Shown here piece by piece: positions 27,048 to 34,598 of a stretch of DNA of 64,000 bases. The position numbers were made by a program, and so were the translations under genes. The stretch is from Marinibaculum pumilum. GTDB taxonomy: Bacteria; Pseudomonadota; Alphaproteobacteria; Ferrovibrionales; Ferrovibrionaceae. Location of the stretch: NCBI RefSeq assembly GCF_042646425.1, contig NZ_JBHRTR010000034.1, positions 407,047 through 471,046 on the forward strand. Reading direction: 5' to 3'. How positions within the stretch are numbered: position 1 is the stretch's first letter; every line of letters starts with the position of its first letter. Under the pieces are notes generated by a model. That model searched no databases. It was not told where the DNA came from and worked only from the letters and a program-made list of their open reading frames with translations.

Positions 27048-27769
27048 CGGGCATTCCTCTCTTTCACTGGTGCGGCCGGCGTCGCCGTGACCGGCGCGCG
27101 CAGCCGCAATTGCGGCGATATCAAGCCTGCGAAACGCTGCATGTAAAGCCGCAGGGTTTCCGGATCGGCGGTGAACCGCTCCTGCACCAGCAGGCCGCGC
27201 AGGAAGGTGCGGCAGATGCCCCAGAGCAGCCGCGCCTCTGCATCGCATGCCGCGTCGTCCGCGCCGGCGCTGCCGGTGAACAGGTCGAGGATCGCATCCG
27301 ACATCCGCCGGTCCCAGGCCGCCAGTTCCGGTGCCAGCTGGCGGTGCAGCTCCGGGTCGGTGCGGGTGGCGATCAGGATCTCCAGCAGGGCCCGGCCCTC
27401 GCGGCTGTTCACCACCCGGGTCCAGGTGCGGACCAGCCAGGCGGCGACGGGATCCTCGCCGCCGCCGTCACCGGCAGCGACCGCCTCCCGCATCACCCTG
27501 GCGAGCGAAGCGCGGCGGCTCTCGGTGGAGCCGACTGCCCGCTGCAGAATGCGGCTGGCGGTTTCCGCCACCAGGGTCTGGCGGGACGGGAAGTGGTGGG
27601 TCAGCGCGCCGCGGCTGACCCCCGCCAGGTCCTGTACCCGGTTGATGGAGGTGCCGGCATAGCCGTGCCGGTCCAGGCACAGGATGGTCGCCGTGCAGAT
27701 GCGTGCCCGCGCATTCTCCGCCTGCCGGCTTTTGCGGAGCAGCTGCATCTGGGATTGGGGCGGCGGCAT
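27044..27769 (-). CDS. TetR-family transcriptional regulator
   Basis: A 241-residue repressor. The HTH is at about residues 15-65 (ARICTATILCLDRHGYAGTSINRVQDLAGVSRGALTHHFPSRQTLV), followed by a ligand-binding helical domain. The ATG at 27769 is chosen; the frame continues upstream through the operator, which is non-coding. Two near-identical palindromes (27794-27819 and 27920-27943) sit between it and the divergent nitronate monooxygenase-like gene, so it very probably controls both directions. Ligands of such regulators in acyl-CoA operons are usually acyl-CoAs. Confidence 0.9.
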   Translation of the reverse strand: MPPPQSQMQLLRKSRQAENARARICTATILCLDRHGYAGTSINRVQDLAGVSRGALTHHFPSRQTLVAETASRILQRAVGSTESRRASLARVMREAVAAGDGGGEDPVAAWLVRTWTRVVNSREGRALLEILIATRTDPELHRQLAPELAAWDRRMSDAILDLFTGSAGADDAACDAEARLLWGICRTFLRGLLVQERFTADPETLRLYMQRFAGLISPQLRLRAPVTATPAAPVKERNAR

Positions 27770-27793
27770 CGACGGCTCCGGACTGGCCAAGTT

Positions 27794-27819
27794 TGACAGA
27801 CGGAACGTTCGGTCTGTCA
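27794..27819. promoter_or_regulatory. TetR-type operator 1
   Basis: A 26-bp palindrome with 12 of 13 arm positions matching, centred on GAACGTTC. It lies 25 bases before the TetR ATG. It shares the core GAACGTTCGGTCTGT with operator 2, which is 126 bases away centre to centre. Confidence 0.85.
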
Positions 27820-27919
27820 GATATTTTGTCAAATATGGGCAGATGACAGATTCGCCGGCCAGGGGCGATCGCCGCTGCCGTCATGGCGTTTGCCCCTCGT
27901 CAGCATTGGATTTATAACA

Positions 27920-27943
27920 CACAGACAGAACGTTCGGTCTGTG
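27920..27943. promoter_or_regulatory. TetR-type operator 2
   Basis: A 24-bp palindrome with 11 of 12 arm positions matching, with the same core as operator 1. It ends 30 bases before the nitronate monooxygenase-like ATG and starts one base after a TATAAC sequence (27913-27918) that could be a -10 element. Binding there would block transcription start. Confidence 0.85.
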
Positions 27944-27973
27944 AAAATGATGGTAGCCGGGAGGGGGAAGGGA

Positions 27974-29104
27974 ATGCGTTCACCGATCTGCGCGATGCTG
28001 GGTATCGAGTTTCCGCTGCTGGCCTTCAGCCATTGCCGCGACGTGGTGGCGGCGGTCAGTCGCGCGGGCGGCATGGGCGTCTTCGGCGCGGTCCGCCACA
28101 CGCCCGAGGAACTGCGCGAGGAACTCGCCTGGATCGACGCCCATGCCGGCGGCCGGCCCTATGGCGTCGACCTGATCGTGCCCAACAGGATCGCCGGCAA
28201 GGGCCAGGCGTTCGACGGCGACCGGCTGATCGCCGCACTGCCGGAGGAACACCGCAGCTTCGTCGCGGGACTGCTGGCGCAGCGCGGCATCGATACCGCC
28301 GACCTCGACGACCGCCGGGCCGACCGGCTGCGTTTCGCCCGCAACCTCGATGCGGCCGGGGCGGAGGAGATCCTGGACGTCGCCTTCTCCTTCCCGATCC
28401 GGCTGATCGCGAACGCGCTCGGCGTGCCGCCGAAGACGATGCTGGAGCGCGGCAAGGCGGCCGGCGTCCCGGTCGCCGCCCTGGTCGGCGCGAAGGAACA
28501 TGCCCTGGCGCAGATCGCCGCCGGGGTCGACATCCTGGTCGCGGCCGGCGGCGAGGCGGGCGGCCATTGCGGCGAGATCTCCACCATGGTGCTGGTGCCG
28601 GAGGTGGTCTCCGTCGCCGGCGATACCCCGGTGCTGGCGGCCGGCGGCATCGTCACCGGCGGCCAGATGGCGGCGGCGATGGCGATGGGCGCGGCCGGCG
28701 CCTGGTGCGGCTCGGTCTGGCTGACCACGGCGGAGGGTGAGCCCGACCCGGTGATCAAGGAGAAGATGCTGGCCGCCTCCTCCCGCGACACGGTGCGGTC
28801 GCGCTCGCGCACCGGCAAGCATTCCCGCCAGCTGCGCTCCACCTGGACCGATGCCTGGGAAGCGGAGGGCGCGCCGGAACCGCTGCCGATGCCGCTGCAG
28901 TCGCTGTTGTCGGAGCCGGCACTGGGCAAGGTCGCGACCCTGGCACAGGGCGGCCATGACGGCGCCCGCGACCTGGCCACCTACTGGGTCGGGCAGGGGG
29001 TGGGGCTGATGACGCAGACCATGTCCGCCGGCGCCGTCGTGCAGCAGTTCAAGGCGGATTTCGTTGCGGCGGCGGAGCGGCTGAACGGCTTGCTGGAGGG
29101 ATAG
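27974..29104 (+). CDS. Nitronate monooxygenase family protein
   Basis: A 376-residue FMN-dependent TIM-barrel protein of the nitronate monooxygenase/2-nitropropane dioxygenase family. The start is the ATG at 27974, preceded by GGAGGGGGAAGGGA. FMN and active-site patterns: PICAMLGIEFPLLAF, GVDILVAAGGEAGGHCGEISTMVLVPEVV with the catalytic-position His in GGEAGGH, then PVLAAGGIVTGGQMAAAMAMGAAGAWCGS. Compared with standard NMOs it has a long middle insertion (about residues 75-150) and a C-terminal extension, as in the larger actinobacterial-type members. Regulation by the divergent TetR protein is likely. A role in acyl-CoA or nitro-compound oxidation is possible. Confidence 0.85.
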   Translation: MRSPICAMLGIEFPLLAFSHCRDVVAAVSRAGGMGVFGAVRHTPEELREELAWIDAHAGGRPYGVDLIVPNRIAGKGQAFDGDRLIAALPEEHRSFVAGLLAQRGIDTADLDDRRADRLRFARNLDAAGAEEILDVAFSFPIRLIANALGVPPKTMLERGKAAGVPVAALVGAKEHALAQIAAGVDILVAAGGEAGGHCGEISTMVLVPEVVSVAGDTPVLAAGGIVTGGQMAAAMAMGAAGAWCGSVWLTTAEGEPDPVIKEKMLAASSRDTVRSRSRTGKHSRQLRSTWTDAWEAEGAPEPLPMPLQSLLSEPALGKVATLAQGGHDGARDLATYWVGQGVGLMTQTMSAGAVVQQFKADFVAAAERLNGLLEG

Positions 29105-29128
29105 GACCTGCCGCCGCGCGGCCGGCGG

Positions 29129-30013
29129 TCAGGCCGACAGGCTCTCCCGGATGAAGGCCGCGGCCTCGGCAAGCGCCGCCCGGCCTTCGTCCAGCTGCGG
29201 CCAGGACAGGTGCCAGGCGTGGAACATCCGCTGCCAGACCGACAGGCGCGCCTCGACCCCGGCCGCCAGCAGGGACTGGTGCATGCTGGCCGCGTCGCCG
29301 AAGAACACCTCCCGGTCGCCGACCTGGATCAGCACCGGTGGCAGCCCGGCAAGGTCGGCGAACAGCGGCGAGGCCATCGGATCGCGCGGGTCGGCACCGG
29401 CCAGGTAGCGGTCGGCGTACCAGGCGGCCGCCTCGCGCGACAGGGTCGGGTCCAGGGGCCCGAGCTTGTCGTAGCTCTCGCTCTCGGTCCCCAGATTGAC
29501 CCAGGGGCTCAGCCCGACGATGCAGTTGGGCATCGGCAACCCTGCCGCGCGGCAGCGCAGCGCGGTGGCGAAAGCCAGGCCGCCGCCGGCGGAATCCCCG
29601 GCGATGCCGGCCGGGCGGCCGCCGCGTTCCGCCGCCAGCGCCCGCCAGGCGGCAACCGCGTCGTCCAGCGGAGCGGGAAACGGCGCCTCCGGTGCCAGCC
29701 GGTAGTCGAGGACATGGACGGTCCCCTGCATCTCCGCCGCCAGGAGACCGCCCAGATGGCGGTGGGAGGCCACCGACCCGGTGACATAGCCGCCGCCGTG
29801 CAGGTAGAGCAGGGCGGGTCCGTCGGCCGAAGCGGTCAGCCGCTCCGCCGGCACGCCGCCCAGCGCCACCGGCTCGACCGCGACCTGCGGCGGCGGCGCG
29901 AACACCTCACCCATCCGGTCCATCAGCCTGCGCCGGGGGCCTTCGCCGACCGCCGGGTCGAACGGATATTTGCGGAACAGCGCCAGGAGCGCGTCGAGCT
30001 GTGCCTGGGACAT
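29129..30013 (-). CDS. Alpha/beta hydrolase (hormone-sensitive lipase-type esterase)
   Basis: A 294-residue carboxylesterase of family IV. The oxyanion HGGG motif (LLYLHGGGYVTGS), the nucleophile GDSAGGG, the acid region DPMASPLFADLAGLPPVLIQVGDREVF, and the histidine in MFHAWHL are all present. It hydrolyses short acyl esters. Its 3' end converges on the nitronate monooxygenase-like gene. Confidence 0.9.
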   Translation of the reverse strand: MSQAQLDALLALFRKYPFDPAVGEGPRRRLMDRMGEVFAPPPQVAVEPVALGGVPAERLTASADGPALLYLHGGGYVTGSVASHRHLGGLLAAEMQGTVHVLDYRLAPEAPFPAPLDDAVAAWRALAAERGGRPAGIAGDSAGGGLAFATALRCRAAGLPMPNCIVGLSPWVNLGTESESYDKLGPLDPTLSREAAAWYADRYLAGADPRDPMASPLFADLAGLPPVLIQVGDREVFFGDAASMHQSLLAAGVEARLSVWQRMFHAWHLSWPQLDEGRAALAEAAAFIRESLSA

Positions 30014-30097
30014 GGCTGGCCTTTCCGATGAACGCGGCAGCCGGAGCGTCCGCCGCCGGCGGGCCGGCGGCGGCTGTCCGGCGGCGGCAGGGGGCGA

Positions 30098-31528
30098 TCA
30101 GCCCGCCAGCAGCTCCAGCAGGTCGTCGGCGGGCAGGTCCGCGTCGTCCATCATCAGCACCGCGTCGCGCACCTCGGCCGCGCGGGCGGGCGACAGGGTC
30201 ATGGTGGCGTTCGACATGAACTTCGACACGATATCCTCCGCCGACAGCGGGCGGTCGGCGCAGCCGCGGTTCATCTCCTCCCGGTGGGTGAGGGTGCGGC
30301 CGTCCTTCGTGACGATCTTCGCCTCGCCGGAGAAGTATTTCGGGAAGGGCGAGGCCGGGTCGATCCGGTAGCTGGTGCGGTCGGCCAGCGCCAGGACGGC
30401 CGGGTCGCGGATCGCGTCGGGCTCCAGGTCGCGCAAGCCGACCCCGCCCTTCAGGAAGGCGTTGGCCGACAGGTAATGCACGCTGAACTGCGCCTCGTAG
30501 GGATTGGCGGGGCGGCGCTTCTGGGCCTCCGGCTCGCAGATCACCTTCACCACCCCTTCCGGCACGGCAAGCTCCAGGCTCTCCACATCGTCGGCGGTCA
30601 GGCCGTGCTGCTGTGCCAGGATCGCCGCGGCATCGGCGGAGGCATGGGCGAAATGGCAGGCGGGCAGGGGCTTCACCGCGACCTTCGCCACCTCCCACAC
30701 GTCGCCCAGGCCCTCGGTCAGGCGCGGCAGGTCGCAGGAGGCGGCGGCGTTCTGCAGCAGCATGTTGTACAGCCCGAAGCGGCCCTCATAGGCCAGCGCC
30801 GGCCCCTGGAAGCCCTGCTTCGCCAGGGCCGCGGCGGTGGCGCCCGACATGCCGGCCCAGCCGGGATGCATCCGCTTCGTCCAGGCGCCGTCGTTGAGGA
30901 ATTCCAGGCTGCCGCCCGCTGTCGACAGGGCGATGCCCTGGGCATGGGCCGCCTGCTCCGCGGTCAGGTCCAGCAGCCGCGCCGCTGCCAGGGTGGCGCC
31001 GAAGGCATTGGCCAGGCCCGTCGGGTGGTAGCCGACCTGGTGGAAGCCGCCCTTGGCCGCGGCGCCGATCCGCACCGCCGTCTCCACCGAGGCGATATAG
31101 GCGGTGACCGCGTCGCGGCCGGAGCGGCCGCGCCAGGCGGCGGTGACCAGGGCGGTCGGCATCGCCGCGGCGGTGGCATGGACCACGCCTTCGACATGGG
31201 TGTCGTCGAAATCCAGGCCATGCGCCAGGTAGGCGTTCATCACCAGGGCGTCGCGCCAGGGCAGGCGGGCCGCCATGCCGATCACCGGCATGTCGCCGCC
31301 GGCATCCAGGCTGGCCATGCCGCTGAGCATGCGATGCGCGAAGTCGTAGCGGGTGCAGGCGAAGGCGATGCCGATCGCGTCCAGCATCAGCAGCACGGCC
31401 CGCTGCCGGGCCGCCTCCGGCACCGTGTCATGGTCCAGGCCGATGGCAAAATCGGCCAGCACCTGCGACAGCGGCCGGGACGCGGCCCCGCCCGCTTCGG
31501 TCCCGAGATCGGTGGAGAACTGGTTCAT
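30098..31528 (-). CDS. MmgE/PrpD-family protein
   Basis: A 476-residue protein related to 2-methylcitrate dehydratase (PrpD) and cis-aconitate decarboxylase. The ATG at 31528 (MNQFSTDLGTEAGG) is chosen; the open frame upstream is an artefact of GC bias. Motifs: AYLAHGLDFDDTH, the KGGFHQVGYHPTGLANAFGATLAAARLLDL segment, GWAGMSGATAAALAKQGFQGP, and KPLPACHFAHASADAA. It probably dehydrates or isomerises a tricarboxylate-like acid, but members are functionally diverse. The esterase is 84 bases downstream on the same strand. Confidence 0.88.
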   Translation of the reverse strand: MNQFSTDLGTEAGGAASRPLSQVLADFAIGLDHDTVPEAARQRAVLLMLDAIGIAFACTRYDFAHRMLSGMASLDAGGDMPVIGMAARLPWRDALVMNAYLAHGLDFDDTHVEGVVHATAAAMPTALVTAAWRGRSGRDAVTAYIASVETAVRIGAAAKGGFHQVGYHPTGLANAFGATLAAARLLDLTAEQAAHAQGIALSTAGGSLEFLNDGAWTKRMHPGWAGMSGATAAALAKQGFQGPALAYEGRFGLYNMLLQNAAASCDLPRLTEGLGDVWEVAKVAVKPLPACHFAHASADAAAILAQQHGLTADDVESLELAVPEGVVKVICEPEAQKRRPANPYEAQFSVHYLSANAFLKGGVGLRDLEPDAIRDPAVLALADRTSYRIDPASPFPKYFSGEAKIVTKDGRTLTHREEMNRGCADRPLSAEDIVSKFMSNATMTLSPARAAEVRDAVLMMDDADLPADDLLELLAG

Positions 31529-31765
31529 GGCGCGCCTCCTCCAGGCCGGCGGGGCGGTTCCGGTGCTGCCGCGCGCCGCTCTCCGGGGCGGCCCCCGGGC
31601 AGCATGCATGGCAGCCGGCCGCAGCCCGCATACGGTTGCAACCCGCCCTGTATAGACGAGGCGCGCGGCCGCGCCTAGAACGGCCCCGCCCGGGACGGCC
31701 CGGCGCGCCACCACCCCAGCGCCAGCCGGACCGCCGGGCATCCGCATTCGAGAGTATCCGGAACC

Positions 31766-32971
31766 ATGGCCCTGCCGCCCGTCTCCCTGCCGCGCTTCGT
31801 CCTGATGACAGGGGCGATCGTCGTCTGCCCGGCGATCGCCATGGACATCTACCTGCCGGCGATCCCGTCGATCACCGAGAGCCTGGGCGCCAGTGTCGAG
31901 GACGGCCAGCTCACCGTCACCCTGTTCTTCCTGGGCTTCGCCCTGGGCCAGGCCGGCTGGGGTACCGCCTCCGACGCCTTCGGCCGGCGCCCGGTCCTGC
32001 TGATCGGCATGCTGGCCTATATCGTCACCAGCCTCGCCTGCGCCCTCAGCCCGGATATCGCCAGCATGATGGGCGCCCGCTTCCTGCAGGGCATCGGCGC
32101 CGGCGCACCGGCCGTGCTGGGCCGGATCCTGGTCCGCGACCGGTTCGAGGGGGCGGCGATGGCACGGGTGATGTCCTATGTGATGTCGATGCTGATCCTG
32201 GGGCCGATCATCGCGCCGATCCTTGGCGCCGCCATGCTGGAGGCGCTGGGCTGGCGCTGGATCTTCGGCTTCGTCGCCGCCTGGGGCGTCGGCATCTTCC
32301 TGCTGATCCTGTTCGTGCAGGGGGAGACCCATATCGGCCGCGGCGCCGCGGCGATGCGGCCGGGCAGTATCCTCGCCTCCTACCGGCTGGTGCTGTTCCA
32401 CCGGCGCACCCTGATGTTCGTGGCGGTGAACACGCTCGGCTTCTCCGCGCTGCTGATCTACCTCTCCACGATCTCGCCGATCGTGATCGAGAACTGGGGC
32501 TGGTCGCCGCCGGAAATGGCCCTGGTCTTTGCCATCGTCGCCAGCACCATCGCGGTCGGCGGCCTGGTCAATGCGCGCCTGCTGAAGCGGGTGAAGATCA
32601 TGGCCATGCTGCGCAGCGGCCTGCTGCTGGGCATGGCCGGCGGTATCGCCGGCACCCTGGTCAGCGGCCTGCTGCCGGATCTGGCGCTGCTGCACGAGCT
32701 GCAGATCCTCTGCTTCTGCTGCGCCATGCTGGGCTTTTCCCTGGTGGTGGCGAACTCCACCTCGCTGGCGGTGCAGGCCCATGGCGCCCGGGCCGGGGTT
32801 GCCACCGGGGTGCTGGGCGTGGTGCAGACCCTGGGGGCCGCGGCGATCGGCACCCTGCTTTCCCTGATGCATGACGGCAGTGCGGGGCCCACCTTCATGG
32901 CTTTTGCCGGGGTGAACCTCGCCGCCTTCCTGATCCTGCTGACCGACCGCCCGGAGGAGCAACCGGCATGA
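31766..32971 (+). CDS. MFS exporter, Bcr/CflA type
   Basis: A 401-residue twelve-helix drug-type efflux carrier. The Bcr/CflA start MDIYLPAIPSITESLGAS, the loop motif GTASDAFGRRPVLLIG (with the GxxSDxxGRRP pattern) and MGARFLQGIGAGAPAVLGRILVRDRFEG are characteristic. It is coupled to the rhodanese gene by an ATGA overlap, which is unusual for this family and suggests sulfur-compound or related export. Confidence 0.9.
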   Translation: MALPPVSLPRFVLMTGAIVVCPAIAMDIYLPAIPSITESLGASVEDGQLTVTLFFLGFALGQAGWGTASDAFGRRPVLLIGMLAYIVTSLACALSPDIASMMGARFLQGIGAGAPAVLGRILVRDRFEGAAMARVMSYVMSMLILGPIIAPILGAAMLEALGWRWIFGFVAAWGVGIFLLILFVQGETHIGRGAAAMRPGSILASYRLVLFHRRTLMFVAVNTLGFSALLIYLSTISPIVIENWGWSPPEMALVFAIVASTIAVGGLVNARLLKRVKIMAMLRSGLLLGMAGGIAGTLVSGLLPDLALLHELQILCFCCAMLGFSLVVANSTSLAVQAHGARAGVATGVLGVVQTLGAAAIGTLLSLMHDGSAGPTFMAFAGVNLAAFLILLTDRPEEQPA

Positions 32972-34593
32972 CGGACCTACAGCCCGGCTTCAGCCGGATC
33001 GACGGTGACGAGCTGCGCCGGCGCATCGCCGCCGCCCATGCAGGCGAGGGCGAGATCGCCTTCCTCGACCTGCGGGAACGCGGACCCTTCCACCATGCGC
33101 AGATCCTGTTCTCGGTGAACCTGCCGCTTTCCCGCCTGGAGCTGGAGGTCGCCCGCCTGGTGCCGCGGCGGTCGACGCCGGTCGTGCTGACCGACGGCGG
33201 CGAGGCGGTGCGCCTGGCGGCGCGCGGCGCCGCCCGGCTGCTGGAACTGGGCTACACCGACGTGGCGGTCCTGAAGGGCGGCCTGCGCGCCTGGCAGGCG
33301 GCTGGCGGGGAGACCTTCTCCGGCAACAACGTGCCCTCCAAGGCCTTCGGCGAGTTCGTGGCGGAAAACTACCATACGCCCATGATGAGCGCGGATTCCG
33401 TCGCCGCGGCGCTGGAGGCGGACCGAGACCTGGTGATCCTGGACAGTCGCCCCTATGACGAGTTCCACCGTATGAGCATCCCCGGCGGGGTGAACGTGCC
33501 GGGGGCGGAACTGCTGTACCGGGTCCGGGCAATGGCGCCGGACCCGCGTACCACGGTGGTGGTGAACTGCGCCGGCCGCACCCGCTCCATCATCGGCGCG
33601 CAGTCGCTTGTCAATGCCGGCATCCCGAACCCGGTCGCGGCGCTGGAGAACGGCACCATGGGCTGGCAGCTCGCCGGCCACGGCCTGGCTCAGGGCGCGA
33701 CCGCGGTGGGCGGGGCGCCGGACGCGGCGGCCCTGGCGGCGGCGCAGGCGGATGCGGCGCGGGTGGCGGCACGTTTCGGCGCCGCCGCGATTGACCGCGG
33801 GACGATTGCCGCCTGGACCGCGGAGGCGGGCAACCGCACGCTGTACCTGCTGGACGTGCGCACCGCGGAGGAGTTCGCCGCCGGCACCTGGCCGGGCGCC
33901 CGCCATGCGCCGGGCGGCCAGCTGGTGCAGGCGACCGACGAATATCTCGCCACACGTGGCGCCCGGATCGTGCTGATCGACGGGGAGGAGGTGCGCGCGC
34001 CGATGACGGCGGCCTGGCTGCGGCAGCTCGGCTTCGCCGACACCTTTTGGCTGGCCGGCGGCCTGGCCGCGGCGGACGCGGTGCCGCCGCAGCCCGAGCC
34101 AGGGCCGCTCGACTTCCGGGAGGTGGAGACGGTCAGCGCGCACGAGGCGAAGGCGGTGCTGGATTCCGGCGAGGCGGCGGCGCTGATCGACCTGGCGGAT
34201 TCACGCAGTTTCGAACGCGGCCATATTCCCGGCGCCTGGTGGGGCGTGCGCGCCCGCCTGGTGGAGGGGCTGGTGCGGATGCCAGCCATCGGCTTCCTGA
34301 TCCTGACCTCGCCCGATGCGGTGCTGGCGCATTACGGCGCCCGCGACCTCATGGCGGCCCGTCCGGACCTGATCGTCCGCGTGCTGGCCGGCGGCACGCC
34401 GGCATGGACGGAAGCGGGCCTGCCGCTGGAGACCGGCATGCCCGCGGCCTTCTGCGAGCCCGACGACCACTGGCCGCGCCCCTATGAAAGCCCGGAAAGC
34501 GCGCGCGAGGCGATGCAGGCCTATCTGGACTGGGAGTTCGGCCTGACCGAACAGCTCCGTCGCGACGGCATGGCGCCGTTCGCGAAGGTGTAG
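32968..34593 (+). CDS. Four-domain rhodanese-like protein
   Basis: A 541-residue protein of four rhodanese-fold repeats at about residues 10-115, 138-235, 275-370 and 400-480. Only the second has the active-site cysteine (Cys201 in VVVNCAGRTRS); the matching positions in the first (VLTDGGEA), third (VLIDGEEV) and fourth (ILTSPDAV) lack Cys. The active loop CAGRTR fits a sulfurtransferase. No signal peptide is visible. The four-base overlap with the exporter gene implies joint expression. It may handle a persulfide or relay sulfur, with the inactive domains structural. Confidence 0.9.
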   Translation: MTDLQPGFSRIDGDELRRRIAAAHAGEGEIAFLDLRERGPFHHAQILFSVNLPLSRLELEVARLVPRRSTPVVLTDGGEAVRLAARGAARLLELGYTDVAVLKGGLRAWQAAGGETFSGNNVPSKAFGEFVAENYHTPMMSADSVAAALEADRDLVILDSRPYDEFHRMSIPGGVNVPGAELLYRVRAMAPDPRTTVVVNCAGRTRSIIGAQSLVNAGIPNPVAALENGTMGWQLAGHGLAQGATAVGGAPDAAALAAAQADAARVAARFGAAAIDRGTIAAWTAEAGNRTLYLLDVRTAEEFAAGTWPGARHAPGGQLVQATDEYLATRGARIVLIDGEEVRAPMTAAWLRQLGFADTFWLAGGLAAADAVPPQPEPGPLDFREVETVSAHEAKAVLDSGEAAALIDLADSRSFERGHIPGAWWGVRARLVEGLVRMPAIGFLILTSPDAVLAHYGARDLMAARPDLIVRVLAGGTPAWTEAGLPLETGMPAAFCEPDDHWPRPYESPESAREAMQAYLDWEFGLTEQLRRDGMAPFAKV

Positions 34594-34598
34594 GGTTT

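Noticed and set aside
31529..32962. N-terminal extension of the MmgE/PrpD frame to 954 residues
   Set aside because: The extension is antisense to the Bcr/CflA exporter; PrpD homology begins at the ATG at 31528.
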